A stretch of 64,000 nucleotides of DNA from Bryobacterales bacterium F-183 (GCA_016865505.2 AP025252.1:1426001-1490000), one strand, 5' to 3'. Positions 44,301 to 54,459 are shown, numbered from the stretch's first letter. The notes: generated by a model not told the origin, from the sequence alone. Numbers and translations: made by a program.

Positions 44301-44946
44301 TGACCTTATCGCCGAGGTCGACGCGGAAGTTCTGGATTTGGGGCTTCTTGGTGGGGTCGACAATGGCGTGGTTGAGGGCCTTTTCGGCGATCTCAAAGTA
44401 CGCTTCCATGAGCAGCGGAGAAAGCTGCAGGGTATTGGCGTTGTTGACGAAGCCGTCCTTGGATACAGCGTCGGCCGGGAGGATGATGGCGAGGTCGTTA
44501 TCGATGCCCAAGAGTTCGCGCAGGGTGTTGCGGTACTGAGCGACGGTGAGGCGGCGGAGGTTGCCGTTCTTGGGGGCCGGGCGGAGTTTCGCAATGTCGA
44601 GGTTCTTGGCGATCCAGTCCGCCATGGCCTTGCGTTGTTCGGGGGCGGGCTGCTTCATACCTTTTGGAGGCATGGTTCCGGCAGCGATACGGTGATGAAC
44701 GGCTTCCCACTTTTTTACGGTGTCGTCGCCAAACTTGTCGTCGAGGTTATCGACGCGGACGCCGGCGATGCTGTTGTCGGCGTTGTGGCAACTGAGACAG
44801 TTGTCTTTGAGGAAGGCCTTGTAGTCCGGCTCGGGCGGAGTGCCTTGTGCCGTCAGGAAGTGCGTAGTGGTCGCAACAGTACCGAGCGACAACAGTGCAA
44901 AGGTCCAGGCAAAGGACGGACGGAGGCTTCGACGAGCGTTCATCAT
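41341..44946 (-). CDS. Large DUF1587/1592/1588/1595/1585 cytochrome-like protein with LamG domain
   Basis: The 1201-residue exported protein contains an N-terminal cytochrome-type site CLSCH and DUF1587 ([20 protein letters not shown]). A LamG/concanavalin-like module appears in the middle ([23 protein letters not shown]). DUF1592 ([28 protein letters not shown]), DUF1588 ([29 protein letters not shown]) and DUF1585 ([45 protein letters not shown]) follow. A second CQQC...H-like site is near the C-terminus ([15 protein letters not shown]). It forms an operon with DUF1552. The role is likely in extracellular degradation or electron transfer but is unproven. Confidence 0.88.
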   Translation of the reverse strand: MMNARRSLRPSFAWTFALLSLGTVATTTHFLTAQGTPPEPDYKAFLKDNCLSCHNADNSIAGVRVDNLDDKFGDDTVKKWEAVHHRIAAGTMPPKGMKQPAPEQRKAMADWIAKNLDIAKLRPAPKNGNLRRLTVAQYRNTLRELLGIDNDLAIILPADAVSKDGFVNNANTLQLSPLLMEAYFEIAEKALNHAIVDPTKKPQIQNFRVDLGDKVNPDPLPEKLILGAGSALLETSDVLVTQLAPKKPFAYDPFYMRTKYRFIEGYRGNDTVRGWRDFDSIYHSVFADLRGASGYPKGEPWGTVPQGLLLRPAIPTEEMFDEDGTYGPRANFKISLRELPDSGRFRVTVTAAKYDDGLLLDPGSKPREANAAGAVIAKASDKTVNIPKEGIYQVDVFPVESKMAPPDATKLTDGLTGAWPTKDIASPAAAKAITSTVTVPRADLPTDDPHHVGEGDFTIAGWVKTKQPGRYQLISLGNPDRTRGWFLDVASPQGALRFQTFGDVDGATATVATRPFALRPGQWTHVAVVVHRGLNQTRIYVNGTLAAKANTGSAQFDADKADFKMATSFDGGELSQVRLYRRPLEESELAALIEPGKSLIQTASGPRRPTEDGTVVRRRRAPDFALQLGDREFSGALEQPAYLAVRLKAGALKVQAKYDNVKEIDRVVFTPLAATDALAKRFATFEKRQPRVGVHLGLRRDCGSTLAPVGSPQTVAGTNLTKYVFEGTIDNFPAPVVEKDNVNYLAGIHEIGVRSEFTDGRDMPRLLVRSVEFEGPYYDVWPPKSHSNIFITRAPGTPDAVYAKQVISNFASKAYRRPVTPAEEQSLVEVFNRSQKAGNKFQDAVKESLQAVLTSPQFLFLIEKSATPQPEPLDTWELSSKLSYFLWNSPPDTHLQNLASTGALSKQLDTEVERMINDPRFARFASEFVAQWLSLDKFTVLEADRKRYPKLTRDNRKALEQEPIEFVKHLIRNNLPARNLIQSDFVMANEATASYYDMAEMTESGFNYVPLAISNRKDLGGVLTQAAILAGLSDGRESNPVKRGAWLARKIVAEPPADPPPNVPALKDTAGLTLRQRIEQHRSVPACQQCHLKIDPWGVPFEDYDAGGRRKKEPQDSKSLLPDHAEVFGVDGLKKHLADDRMDQVAFSVLKHLATYASGRSLTYNELHELRTVGVRDLKASDYRMKDMVRYVVKSPMFLQK

Positions 44947-45047
44947 TCTCAGTATCTGTCAAGAGCGCCTCGTCCGTCCTAAGGTTACGGGTAGCGTTAA
45001 CGTAAAACTTTTGTCATGTGGGCGGGGGGGTAACGATAATTCCTTCT

Positions 45048-48000
45048 TTACGGAGCGAAATAACCGCTGATATCCAATAACAGGTGTGTACTGCTGGACG
45101 TGTAGGCGCTGATCACACCGTTTGGTCCTGCGGGCACAATCGCGAGATTTGAGGTTAAAGCCCCGTCGATTGCGTTCAACGTAGACACCACGGGTCTTGC
45201 AGAGGCGGCTGGCCATAAGGTGAGGAAGCCAAAGGGTCCGGGCGGGACTACGGTTGCGTTTAAGACATACGCCCTTGCTGTAGACGGGATCCCGCAACTG
45301 GAGGCGGGGACGTTGAAGTCCCGTTGCGAGTCCGCGGCCATGGCCGGACCTCCGAAGGCACCGTTGGGGTTGCGAGTGTCCACGATACGGCAGGGGGTTA
45401 CGGGATAGAACGTCAGGGAGCCCGGTTCGCCGGATGGACGGAAGTAGCCGTTGAAGTCCACGATCATGTGCGTTTCATTGGTGACGAAGGCGTTGAAATT
45501 GCCGCCGTTGCCAGGCTCGATGAGGGCGGCGTTGGCTACGACGGTGCCGGTGAGGTTATTCAACGTGGAGGCGGTCGGCTGCTGCAAGCCGTCGGGCCAG
45601 AGTGTGAGGTAGCCGAGCGGGCCGGAGGGTACGACTGTGACATTCAACGAGTAGCCGCGGGGACCGTTGGTGGGGAGGCATCCGCCGCCGACGGTACGAG
45701 TGCCTTGCGCGGGGATGATGCCGCCGGAGAGGCGAGTGTCGAGTACGCGGCAGGGGGGAGCGGGATAGAAGGCGTAGGCTCGGGGATCGCCCGCTTGGAG
45801 GAAGTACCCGCTGACGTCGAGGACGACATCGGCGGCGTGCGTAACGTATACGCTGATCTGGCGGTTGGTGCCGAGACCGACAATCGCGGCGTTTGCCTTG
45901 ATGCGACCGTCGAGCGAGTTCATGGTGGATACCACGGGTTGCGGCTGCCCTGTGGGCCAGACCGAGAGATAGCCCAGTTGGCCGCGAGGTACGAGGGTGA
46001 TGTTTACGGCAACGGCTGTGGCGTAGTAGGGAACGCAGGTGCTGAGGTCGAAGTTGCGGAAGGAGTTGGTTGGGATGCCGCTGGGGATGTCGATGCGGGT
46101 GTCGGCAACACGGCAGGGTGCAATCGGAGTGAAGTGTGCGCCGCTGCCTGTTCGGGGGCCGACGTATAAGTTCGGAGAGTTCGAAGCAGCGCCAGTGTTG
46201 GTATTGCGGACGGTGACGAAGTGAGTGTCGAAGGGTACGGAGTTGGGGATGTTGAAGACAATGCGCGTGGCTGATTTGGAGACCAATTGTGCATTGGGGA
46301 TCTGGTAGCCCGAGACCCAGACGTCGGCGAAGTCGGGATTGAATCCGGCGCCGGTGATGGTGATGGTGTCACCCGGGGAGGCGATGTAGGGCGAGACTTC
46401 GACGATGACGGGTCCGGATGTGTTGACGACGATTGGGAACGCTGTGGTTATTCCTTCAAAGGTCGCGGAGATGGTGGATGAGCCTCCGGTGAGTCCGGTA
46501 AGTACGCCAGAGTTGGGTCCAATGGTTGCGACCGCGGTGTTCGACGATGTCCAAGCGGTGGCAGCGGTGACGTTGCCTCGAGAGCCGTTGCTGTATCGTG
46601 CGGTGGCCGTGAGTTGGACGGAGGCACCGGGGACCAGCGTGTAGTTGCCCGTGACATCGAGCGCGATGGGCCGAGTGGTGGAGCCGACGGTAAAGCGGAC
46701 AGGAACGACTGTCGCTGATTTGTCGCGGTAGGCGACGTACTGGCCGATGTAGGTGTCGGGAGCGAGTCCGGTTCCGGCGGCGGAGAGCGTTACGGTTTCG
46801 GGCGTGGAGCAGCAGTTGGCGCCGGATCGCAAGGCTTGAAGCCAATTGCCGCCGCGACCGGTTTCGGTCAAGCCGCTGAAGGCGAAACTGTTGCCGGTGG
46901 TGGAATTGAGAGCGACATTCTGGGAGGACGTCGATGTGAAGTTCACGGCGCTGGTTTGCTGGAAGGTCTCGCCGATGATGACGCTGACCGGTACGGATGC
47001 GTAGCTTGACAGGCTGGTTAATAGGACTTGGCCCTGGTACGTGCCGGGAACGGTACCGCCGTTGGGGAGTTGCGCGCGATTGACGGTGAGAACCACGTTT
47101 CCGTCGCCGGAGCCGAAGCTAGTGTTGAAGTCCACGCCGAGCCAGTTGCCTTCCGACGCGAGGATTACGCCCCAATTCAGGGTGCCGTTGGTGGCGTTGC
47201 GAATGGAAAGTGGCTGCGATGCGATGGCGCCGCCCGATGTCGTGGTGGAGAAGCTGAGCTGGCCGGGTATGGAGTCGAAGCGCGGTGTGTTGGCGGGGAC
47301 AATCTGGAGGCCAACCGGTACAACCTGGGTGAGAGGTGCGCTGGCGATTTCGATTTGTCCGGTGTAGGTTCCGACCGCGAGGCTTGGGGCGTCGAGTACG
47401 CGGACACGCATGAGTTGCGGGGTCGCGCAGCAGGTGCCGATGGGGCTTGCGTTGAGCCAGGATCCACCGGTGCTGGTGCTGAAGCTTGTGGTGAACGCTA
47501 ATGGGTTGGCTCCACTGCTACTCAGGATGAGCGGCCACTGGGAAAGCGGTGGAGCGTCCGCGGGGCCACGGCTAAACAACTGCGGTTGGAGTTGCTTGGG
47601 GTAGTTGTCGCCGACGGTTACAACGACGGGAATGGTGGAGAGTTCGCCGAACTGGGAATCCACGATGATTTGCGTGGTGTAGATGCCGGGAGTCTGGCCC
47701 GCGCCGGGAAGGCGGGAGACGTCGATGGAGGTCTCGATGCTGAAGCCGCCACTGTCAGAGGCAGTGAGCCAGCGGTTGCCGAAGTTGTAGGCGGGTTCGG
47801 CGTGCCAGGAGATCTGTGGCAGGCTGGGCGCTCGCATCGGGAGGGTTTGGCCCGGAGGGTTTCCTCCGCCGACGGGAATGTTGAAGTACAGGCCTCCGGG
47901 GGCGTCACCGAGCGAGAGCGTTGGCAGAATCGAGAGTGTCACAGGGACGACGAGTACGGGCCGGGGTGTCGCGCCATTGGTGATCAGGAATTGACCGGTG

Positions 48001-48929
48001 TACGTGCCTTGCGGCAGACTGCTGGCGGAGGTAACGGAGACCTTGATGGTTTGCTGGCTTGAGCTGTTGGTGGAGGCTTGCAGCCAATTGCCACCAAGAG
48101 AAGCGGTGGAGGTTAGGGCGAAGGTAGCGGCCGCACCGGAGATGCTGGCGATGGGTACGAACTGGGGCAAGGGGCTAGGTCCGCCTTGCTTCATGGTGAA
48201 GAATAGCGGATTGACTTGATTGAGTGCTGAGTTCGAGATTTCGACGGATACCGGAATCGTGTACTTGCCGGCCGATGTTTCGATGAGAATTCGTCCGTTA
48301 TAAACGCCTTCTACAGTGCCACCATTTGGAAGTAAGTTTGTATCAATCGTAGCGTTCGCTTTTGTCGGGGTATCGCCAACTGGGTGTGACACACGGAGCC
48401 AAAGGCTGCCATCGGAGGCAGTGCCAGTCATAGTGAAGGGAAACACTGATCCGGATTGACCGCGAATCACAAATGCTTGTGGAGTGAATATCGCGCCGGG
48501 TTTTCCAACAAAAGTAAGTGCGGAGGGAAGACTGTCAATATGACGCGAGCCCGGGGAGAGTACGGTGAGTGTGACTTGTACGGTATTTCCAGATTGTCCT
48601 GACGCGGTGACAATGAATGAGCCTTGATATGTACCGGGCGTTAGGGAATCGGCTGCAACCGAGACGCTGATCGCAGACGGTGTGGACAATGCGGCTGCAG
48701 AGGCGGACAGCCATGCGCCACCACTGGCGGTGTTGATGGAAGAAATGGCAAAGGTGGTGGATGGTCCTCGCCGGGAAACAGGAAGGGTTTGCGGTAATGG
48801 ATTTGTGGCGCCCGCAATCTTTGTGAAGTGGAGTTGCGTGACGAGGTCCAGTGACTGGGCAACTAACTCCGGAGCGGTGAATAAGACTGCGAATACTGCA
48901 AGGCGGGAATAACCGTGGGATCGACTCAC
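45048..48929 (-). CDS. Giant secreted BACON-repeat/TIG/Big protein
   Basis: The 1293-residue product has a signal peptide ending in ELVAQS. It contains about seven BACON-like repeats, recognisable by GGxWLxAS cores: GGAWLSAS, GSLWLRVS, GGNWLQAS, GNRWLTAS, GGSWLNAS, EGNWLGVD and GGNWLQAL. A Big2-like domain follows, then an IPT/TIG domain (PYIASPGDTITITGAGFNPDFADVWVSG). The C-terminal 361 residues are three copies of a 120-residue unit. It is probably an adhesin or carbohydrate-binding surface protein. It lies on the same strand as an ABC exporter, 78 bases downstream of it. Confidence 0.85.
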   Translation of the reverse strand: MSRSHGYSRLAVFAVLFTAPELVAQSLDLVTQLHFTKIAGATNPLPQTLPVSRRGPSTTFAISSINTASGGAWLSASAAALSTPSAISVSVAADSLTPGTYQGSFIVTASGQSGNTVQVTLTVLSPGSRHIDSLPSALTFVGKPGAIFTPQAFVIRGQSGSVFPFTMTGTASDGSLWLRVSHPVGDTPTKANATIDTNLLPNGGTVEGVYNGRILIETSAGKYTIPVSVEISNSALNQVNPLFFTMKQGGPSPLPQFVPIASISGAAATFALTSTASLGGNWLQASTNSSSQQTIKVSVTSASSLPQGTYTGQFLITNGATPRPVLVVPVTLSILPTLSLGDAPGGLYFNIPVGGGNPPGQTLPMRAPSLPQISWHAEPAYNFGNRWLTASDSGGFSIETSIDVSRLPGAGQTPGIYTTQIIVDSQFGELSTIPVVVTVGDNYPKQLQPQLFSRGPADAPPLSQWPLILSSSGANPLAFTTSFSTSTGGSWLNASPIGTCCATPQLMRVRVLDAPSLAVGTYTGQIEIASAPLTQVVPVGLQIVPANTPRFDSIPGQLSFSTTTSGGAIASQPLSIRNATNGTLNWGVILASEGNWLGVDFNTSFGSGDGNVVLTVNRAQLPNGGTVPGTYQGQVLLTSLSSYASVPVSVIIGETFQQTSAVNFTSTSSQNVALNSTTGNSFAFSGLTETGRGGNWLQALRSGANCCSTPETVTLSAAGTGLAPDTYIGQYVAYRDKSATVVPVRFTVGSTTRPIALDVTGNYTLVPGASVQLTATARYSNGSRGNVTAATAWTSSNTAVATIGPNSGVLTGLTGGSSTISATFEGITTAFPIVVNTSGPVIVEVSPYIASPGDTITITGAGFNPDFADVWVSGYQIPNAQLVSKSATRIVFNIPNSVPFDTHFVTVRNTNTGAASNSPNLYVGPRTGSGAHFTPIAPCRVADTRIDIPSGIPTNSFRNFDLSTCVPYYATAVAVNITLVPRGQLGYLSVWPTGQPQPVVSTMNSLDGRIKANAAIVGLGTNRQISVYVTHAADVVLDVSGYFLQAGDPRAYAFYPAPPCRVLDTRLSGGIIPAQGTRTVGGGCLPTNGPRGYSLNVTVVPSGPLGYLTLWPDGLQQPTASTLNNLTGTVVANAALIEPGNGGNFNAFVTNETHMIVDFNGYFRPSGEPGSLTFYPVTPCRIVDTRNPNGAFGGPAMAADSQRDFNVPASSCGIPSTARAYVLNATVVPPGPFGFLTLWPAASARPVVSTLNAIDGALTSNLAIVPAGPNGVISAYTSSSTHLLLDISGYFAP
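45051..46140 (-). repeat. Three tandem 120-residue C-terminal protein repeats
   Basis: Each copy has PCR(V/I)xDTR near its start, NxTxVPxGxxGxLxxWP, PxxSTxNxxxG and ends THxxxDxxGYF. The copies have diverged, so this is repeat expansion at protein level. The unit is known in acidobacterial and actinobacterial surface proteins; its ligand is unknown to me. Confidence 0.75.
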
Positions 48930-49007
48930 ACGAGGAAGGTAACAGATTCCAATCGAGCGGCAGGGAAGAGAGTGTTTCTGCCACTCGATTGGAAGTGATG
49001 GTTGTTG

Positions 49008-50834
49008 TTACCGATAGCTGGCGGCTTGGAGATCGAACAGTTTGGTATACACGCCGTCTGCTTTGAGCAATTGATCGTGGGTGCCGTCTTCGAGGATCTT
49101 GCCTTCTGACATCACCACGATCCTGTCTGCCATACGGACGGTGGAGAAGCGGTGCGAGATGAACAGGGCCATGCGGTCCTTGGTCAGCTCGGCGAACTGT
49201 TCGAAGACTTCCGCTTCGGCCATGGGGTCGAGGGCTGCGGTGGGCTCGTCCAGGATGAGGATCTGGGCGTCCTTCAGGTAGGCGCGGGCCAAGGCGACTC
49301 GCTGCCATTCGCCGCCGGAGAGGTCCACGCCTCCTTCAAAGCGGCGGCCGAGCATCTGGTCCAGGCCCTTGGGCAGGCGCTTGAGGATCGAACTGAGGTT
49401 GCTCTTCTGGCTGGCTTCGTTGAGCGCCTCGTCGTCCTGCATTTTGCCGATGTTGCCGGCTCCGATGTTTTCGCGGACCGGGAGGTCGTAGCGGATGAAG
49501 TCCTGGAAGATGATGCCGATTTCGCGGCGGTATTCGTCGATGTCGTAGTCGCGGATGTCGCGGCCGTCGAGGAGGATGCGTCCCTCGGTGGGGTCATAGA
49601 GGCGGGCGATGAGCTTGACCATGGTGGTCTTGCCTTCGCCGTTGGCGCCTACTAGCGCGATGCGCTGGCCGGGGAGTATCTTGAAGTTCAAGCCGTCGAG
49701 TACCTTGCGGTCGCTGCCGGGGTACTGGAAGGTGACGTTCTCAAATTCCAATCCTTGACGGATGGGCTTGGGCATCGAGATGGGCGTCACCGGCGAGTGG
49801 ATCGTTGGGTGTTCTTCGAGGAACAGCACGAGGTCGCGCAGGAAGAGTGCCTGGTCTGCGATGTCGGAGAACAGCGAGAAGATGATCTGCAGGTGGCCGT
49901 TGGCGCCGCCGATGGCGCCCACCATAAAGGCGAAGGTACCGAGGGTCATCTTCTGCATGACTGCTTCATGCGCGAGGAAGGCGTAGCTGCCGTAGTAACC
50001 GGCTGACGCGAGTACGGCGAAGAGCGAACCCCAGCCGAGGCGGCGGCGGGCCAGTTGGCGGTTGCGACGGATGACTTCTTCCGCGAGGTCCTGGAACTTT
50101 CCTTCCAGATGCTTTTGCAGAGCGAAGATCTTGACCTCTTTGACGGATTCGCGACTGCTGCCGAGGGTCATGTAGTAGGCCAGGGCGCGGCGGAGCGGGG
50201 TCAAAGTGTGCGACAGCGTGTACCCCAGGAATGCGAAGTGGCTTTCGACCAGGAAGGCCGGCAGTACGCTCAGGGTCAGCACGATGAGGAGCCAGGGCGA
50301 GTAGTACACGATACCGCCGGCGAGGGAGACGAGCATCACGACGCGCTGGAGGAGCCAGCCAGCGTTGGTGAGCATGCTGATACGGTCTGTGGCCTGGACG
50401 CGGGCGCGGTCCAGACGGTCATAGAACGCGGCGTCTTCAAAACTGCGGAGGTCGAGCGACATGGCGTGCCGCATGATGCGCAGGCTGAGGCTGTGGCTGA
50501 AGCGGTCGGAAATCAAGGAATCGCAGAAGTCGATGAGGCGGCCGATGATTTGGGTGGAAGCGGCCAAGCCAAACTCGAGGGCGACCCAGTACCAGAGAGT
50601 CTGCTGGTCGATCTGTTTGCCGCTGGCGACGGTCGAGATGAGGTCGACGATTTGTTTTGCGGCAAAGAGCATGCCGAGCGGGATCAAACCGCTGGCGATG
50701 CGAAGGGTGATGGTCGAGAAAACGGGCAGTGGCGCTGCATCCCAGAGCAGACGCCAGAGCGCGGGCAGGTCCTTGAGCGCGTCCAAGCGATTCTTCCACG
50801 CTTGGCCTTGGCTCTGTATCTCGCGGGTCTCCAT
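49008..50834 (-). CDS. ABC exporter (transmembrane plus ATP-binding domains)
   Basis: The 608-residue protein has an N-terminal six-helix transmembrane domain and a C-terminal ATP-binding domain. The latter has Walker A GANGEGKTT, signature LSGGEWQRVALARA and Walker B ILILDEPTAALDP. The half-transporter acts as a homodimer in the inner membrane. The substrate is unknown; lipid, peptide or polysaccharide export are options. No dedicated partner is adjacent. Divergent from the beta-lactamase-like gene by 189 bases. Confidence 0.9.
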   Translation of the reverse strand: METREIQSQGQAWKNRLDALKDLPALWRLLWDAAPLPVFSTITLRIASGLIPLGMLFAAKQIVDLISTVASGKQIDQQTLWYWVALEFGLAASTQIIGRLIDFCDSLISDRFSHSLSLRIMRHAMSLDLRSFEDAAFYDRLDRARVQATDRISMLTNAGWLLQRVVMLVSLAGGIVYYSPWLLIVLTLSVLPAFLVESHFAFLGYTLSHTLTPLRRALAYYMTLGSSRESVKEVKIFALQKHLEGKFQDLAEEVIRRNRQLARRRLGWGSLFAVLASAGYYGSYAFLAHEAVMQKMTLGTFAFMVGAIGGANGHLQIIFSLFSDIADQALFLRDLVLFLEEHPTIHSPVTPISMPKPIRQGLEFENVTFQYPGSDRKVLDGLNFKILPGQRIALVGANGEGKTTMVKLIARLYDPTEGRILLDGRDIRDYDIDEYRREIGIIFQDFIRYDLPVRENIGAGNIGKMQDDEALNEASQKSNLSSILKRLPKGLDQMLGRRFEGGVDLSGGEWQRVALARAYLKDAQILILDEPTAALDPMAEAEVFEQFAELTKDRMALFISHRFSTVRMADRIVVMSEGKILEDGTHDQLLKADGVYTKLFDLQAASYR

Positions 50835-51023
50835 GCCGCGATCTCATGCATTTTGAAGGCCTAACGGAAGTTGATGAAAAATCATGGACGTAGCCGTGAC
50901 ATTTTTATGACATTCGGCAAACCTTATATTGACGGAATCGGAAAGTTTTACCGGTCCAGTACATCAGGTAGACCGAGGGGAGGGTTGTGAAAACAGCGTG
51001 GTTGGCAGAAAATGGGGGTCGCA

Positions 51024-52280
51024 ATGAACCAGAAGACCTTGTTCCGCCAGGTACCGCAGATTGCCGCGGTATGCCTTTCTCTATTGCATGTCAGCGCCCA
51101 ACCGGCTGCCGTGAACGCGCGCGCGGCGCATATCGACCGCCTGCTGCAGGGGTTCGTCGACGCGGAGAAGATCGCTGGGGCGAACGTACTGGTGCTGCAG
51201 AACGGGCGGCCGGTGTACGAGAAGTCCTTTGGATGGAGCGATAAAGAGGCGAAGCGCAAGATGGCGCCGGACACGCTGTTCCGGATCGCATCGCAGACGA
51301 AGGCGATTACGAGTGCGGCCATCATGACGCTGGTGGAAGAAGGCAAGGTGGGAATCAATGAGCCGGTGGGCAACTTTATTCCCTCTTTCAAAAAGGCCAC
51401 GGTGGCGCAGGTGGAGAACAACGGCATCAAGTTCGTGGACGTGAAGCGGCCGATTACCGTGTTCGACCTGCTGACGCATAGCGCGGGGATTTCGTACGGT
51501 CGCGAGGCGCATGTCGCCGCGCTGTATGAAGCGAAGGAACTGGGCGCGAAGGCCGGTAACGGATGGTACACGGCGGATAAGACCGAGCCGGTGTGCGACA
51601 CGATGGAGACCCTGGGTACGATTCCGTTTGTACGGCAGCCGGGTGAGGCGTTTGTGTACGGGTACAACACGGACATCCTGGGTTGCATTGTGGAGAAGGC
51701 GTCCGGGATGCCGCTCGATCAGTATGTTGCGAAGAAGATTACAGGTCCGCTGGGGATGAAGAATACGTTCTTTTATGTCCCGACGGCGGAGCGGGAGCGG
51801 TTGGCTGCGGTGTACATGACGGGTACGAATATGGGCAAGGCGGAGCGGGCGCCGGAAGGGTCGCGCGGGCAGGGTCATTATGTGGATGGTCCACGGAAGA
51901 GCTTTGCGGGTGGCGCGGGGCTGATTTCGACCGCTCGGGACTATGCGCGGTTTTTGGAGATGGTGCGGAATGGCGGGATCGTCGATGGGGTACGGGTGTT
52001 GTCGCCTCGCGCGGTGGAGTTGATGACGACGAATCAGATTGGTGCGCTGCGGGGTCCGCAGGGGCTTGGGTTCGGATTAGGGTTTGAGACGGTGGACCGT
52101 TATGGTGCGGCTGGGATGGCGTCTGTGGGGTCATTCGGCTGGGGCGGCGCGTATGGGACGACGTACCAGGTGGATCGGAAGTCGGGTCTGGTGACGGTGC
52201 TGATGCTGCAGTTGATGCCGAATGGTACGGATATCCAGCCGAAGTTCTATCAAACGGTGTATCAGGCGTTTGGGAAGTAA
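51024..52280 (+). CDS. Secreted serine beta-lactamase-like hydrolase
   Basis: The 418-residue protein has a signal peptide (MNQKTLFRQVPQIAAVCLSLLHVSAQ). The active-site residues SQTK (90-93), YGYN and the C-terminal GWGGAYGT motif follow class C/DD-peptidase layout. The ATG at 51024 follows GGGGGT, which is a better start than the ATG at 51012. It is probably a periplasmic esterase or peptidase. The substrate is unknown. Confidence 0.88.
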   Translation: MNQKTLFRQVPQIAAVCLSLLHVSAQPAAVNARAAHIDRLLQGFVDAEKIAGANVLVLQNGRPVYEKSFGWSDKEAKRKMAPDTLFRIASQTKAITSAAIMTLVEEGKVGINEPVGNFIPSFKKATVAQVENNGIKFVDVKRPITVFDLLTHSAGISYGREAHVAALYEAKELGAKAGNGWYTADKTEPVCDTMETLGTIPFVRQPGEAFVYGYNTDILGCIVEKASGMPLDQYVAKKITGPLGMKNTFFYVPTAERERLAAVYMTGTNMGKAERAPEGSRGQGHYVDGPRKSFAGGAGLISTARDYARFLEMVRNGGIVDGVRVLSPRAVELMTTNQIGALRGPQGLGFGLGFETVDRYGAAGMASVGSFGWGGAYGTTYQVDRKSGLVTVLMLQLMPNGTDIQPKFYQTVYQAFGK

Positions 52281-52287
52281 GAGGGGA

Positions 52288-52320
52288 GGGGAGTGGCTTC
52301 GTCCGCTCCCCCCGCTTTTC
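52288..52320. terminator. Bidirectional terminator
   Basis: GGGGAGTGG (52288-52296) pairs with CCGCTCCCC (52303-52311) with one G-U pair, followed by CCGCTTTTC. It lies between the hydrolase and the convergent MscS gene, which ends at 52321. Confidence 0.7.
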
Positions 52321-53118
52321 TTAGGCGCTGAGGCGGATTTCGGCGGGCGGGAAGCCGGCCGTGCCTAGCGTTTTGCGGATCAACTGGTTGGTGTCGAAGT
52401 AGACCTGCCAGTAGTCCTGGTTGCGGCAATGCGGGCGTACGGCGAGGATGCAGCCCCAGGATGTGAAGGTCAAGATCGTAACGGTGGGTGCGGGGGCGGG
52501 GAGGACGTTAGGAATCGCGCTGAGGCCTTGTTGGAGTTTGGCGATGGTTTCCTGCGGGTCCTGCGAGTGGGCGAGAGGCGCGGTGAGTTCCACACGGCGG
52601 GATGTGTTGGCTGAGTAGTTCTGGATATTGTCCGAGAACAGCTTATTGTTGCCGACGAAGGTTCGCACGTTGTCCGGCGTGTTGATGGTGGTAACGAACA
52701 TTCCGATTTCTTCCACCGTGCCTGTGACTCCACCCTCTGAAATGAAGTCACCGGCTTTGAACGGACGCAAGACGACGAGGAACGCTCCTGCAGCGAAGTT
52801 GGCGAGCATGCCGGACCACGCCGCCCCTACAGCGAGTCCGAAAGCGGCGATGAAGGCAGCGAACGATGTCGTTTCGATGCCCAGAAATCCGGCGATGGCG
52901 AGACCGAGCAACACCGTGAACAGTACGGAAAACGTGTTCCGCATGTAGCGGACGAGCGTGGAGTCGATGTTTCGCTTGTCCATGCCGTCGGCAACGATGT
53001 TGACGAAGAATTTGATGATGATACGGCCGATGATCCAGATGGCGATGGCGGACAACAGCTTGAGTCCGGCATCGATCAACTTGGGTTCGAGGTTTTGGCG
53101 CAGGGAGTTCCAATCCAT
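52321..53118 (-). CDS. MscS-family mechanosensitive channel
   Basis: The 265-residue protein has three membrane segments and the MscS pore helix and beta domain: AAFGLAVGAAWSGMLANFAAGAFLVVLRPFKAGDFI, then TGTVEEIGMFVTTINTPDN. It is a compact MscS that releases solutes under hypo-osmotic stress. Divergent from the thioredoxin gene. Confidence 0.92.
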   Translation of the reverse strand: MDWNSLRQNLEPKLIDAGLKLLSAIAIWIIGRIIIKFFVNIVADGMDKRNIDSTLVRYMRNTFSVLFTVLLGLAIAGFLGIETTSFAAFIAAFGLAVGAAWSGMLANFAAGAFLVVLRPFKAGDFISEGGVTGTVEEIGMFVTTINTPDNVRTFVGNNKLFSDNIQNYSANTSRRVELTAPLAHSQDPQETIAKLQQGLSAIPNVLPAPAPTVTILTFTSWGCILAVRPHCRNQDYWQVYFDTNQLIRKTLGTAGFPPAEIRLSA

Positions 53119-53266
53119 TGGAAAAGCCTAACGCAATGGGGCGTGAAGTGTCGGCGGGGTTTCGGTTGTGGTTGGGGAAAATGGCGCTTGAGTTGCTAAC
53201 ATAAAGCTTGGGTGAATCGTTTTCGGTCACCGTTGCATCGATACATTCGGAGCTAGACAACACAAT

Positions 53267-53599
53267 ATGGCAGGTCAAAACACACTGACGTTCACGGACG
53301 CCTCCTGGGAGCAGGAAGTACTGAACTCGGACGTCCCCGTTCTGGTGGACTTTTGGGCGGAATGGTGCGGACCGTGCCGCATGGTTGGTCCGACGGTGGA
53401 CGCGATCGCTGACGAGTACCAGGGCAAGCTCAAGGTGGGCAAGCTGAATGTGGACGAGAATGGCGATATCGCCATGCGTTACCAGGTCCGTGGCATCCCG
53501 ATGTTCCTGGTGTTCAAGGGCGGCAAGATCGTGGGCCAGAAGGTCGGCGCGATGGGCAAGGCCGACTTCCAGGCTCTGGTGAACGCGCACGTCGGATAA
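53267..53599 (+). CDS. trxA: Thioredoxin
   Basis: The 110-residue protein has the active-site motif WCGPCRM in FWAEWCGPCRMVGP, cis-Pro GIPMFLVF, and family length. It reduces cytoplasmic disulfides. A terminator follows at 53627. Confidence 0.95.
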   Translation: MAGQNTLTFTDASWEQEVLNSDVPVLVDFWAEWCGPCRMVGPTVDAIADEYQGKLKVGKLNVDENGDIAMRYQVRGIPMFLVFKGGKIVGQKVGAMGKADFQALVNAHVG

Positions 53600-53626
53600 C
53601 GAGTAAAGATCACGCTGTTTGAGAAG

Positions 53627-53659
53627 GCCCGTAATGCCGAGCGCATTGCGGGCTTTTTT
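53627..53659 (+). terminator. Rho-independent terminator after thioredoxin
   Basis: GCCCGTAATGC (53627-53637) pairs with GCATTGCGGGC (53643-53653) with one G-U pair; TTTTTT follows at 53654-53659. Confidence 0.9.
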
Positions 53660-53875
53660 GCGTAGACCGGGACGTTTGGAGTGGCAAGGCCTTAGGGTAA
53701 AGTACTGAAAATTGCATATTTTCGGTGGTTTCCGTACTAGACTTGGTACAAATGGCGCCGAGGGCTACAGTACTCACAATTGAGCTACAGGTACCTCCCT
53801 TGCAGCGGCATCATCTTCGATACTGGATTGGTAATGCTGAGCGCCGTCATGTCCGATAAGGGAAGAAAAGTTTCT

Positions 53876-54457
53876 ATGCTTCCGCCGCTGATACTCCATC
53901 CGTTCTCGGACCCCGAGGGGCCTGCCAAGCTTGTGGAGAGTTCGCGCGCCAGCATGATGCTGCAAGGCCTGCTGCCGGCGGGTGATCTGTCGCAGGAGGA
54001 TCTGGACCGGACATTGATCAACGGGCGCTTCTGCGAGATCCGCATGCTGTTTTATGTGGGTAAGGATCTGGTGCGCTGGATTGAGCAGTGCATGGAGCAG
54101 GTGGAGCGGGATCCGGAATTGCGGGCGATGAATCTGCGGTTCCAGTCCTTTGCCAGCTACTTGGTGGACGACGCGCCGGAGCCGGTGCGCGAAAAGCTCA
54201 AAAAGTGGGGCGTCGCGGATTTCAAGTCGATTTTTGCGCGGGCGCTTGGGTTGAATGCGGTGTTCAACGATGCGCCGGAGCAGAGCCTGCTGTCGCCGGA
54301 CTTTATCCGGAACTACTACCGGTTTGCCGACCAGATGTACGCGGTGCTGCAGCATCAGTCGCAGTTTGCGCGCATCCCTGCGGCGGACTTTGACTTTGAG
54401 TTGTACGCATCGGGCGAGTATTCGCGGATGCTCGCGAAGAACTGGGAACAAGAGTAA
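53876..54457 (+). CDS. Conserved-looking soluble protein of unknown function
   Basis: About 193 residues from the ATG at 53876 (MLPPLILHPFSDPEGPAKLVESSRASMMLQGLLP). The frame opens at 53780, but that part (MSYRYLPCSGIIFDTG) is poorly coding; the ATG at 53849 is a further option. No domain is recognised; the sequence is helical and rich in acidic residues. It sits alone between a thioredoxin terminator and a convergent zinc-ribbon-type gene. Confidence is in the coding status, not the function. Confidence 0.6.
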   Translation: MLPPLILHPFSDPEGPAKLVESSRASMMLQGLLPAGDLSQEDLDRTLINGRFCEIRMLFYVGKDLVRWIEQCMEQVERDPELRAMNLRFQSFASYLVDDAPEPVREKLKKWGVADFKSIFARALGLNAVFNDAPEQSLLSPDFIRNYYRFADQMYAVLQHQSQFARIPAADFDFELYASGEYSRMLAKNWEQE

Positions 54458-54459
54458 AT

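Noticed and set aside
48535-49308. 257-codon minus-strand frame overlapping the BACON and ABC genes
   Set aside because: It lies across the ends of two better-supported genes, and its translation is rich in Arg and His without pattern.
53690-53760. Possible promoter TTGCAT-17-TACTAG upstream of the gene at 53876
   Set aside because: The -10 element matches poorly (3 of 6) and other spacings are equally possible.
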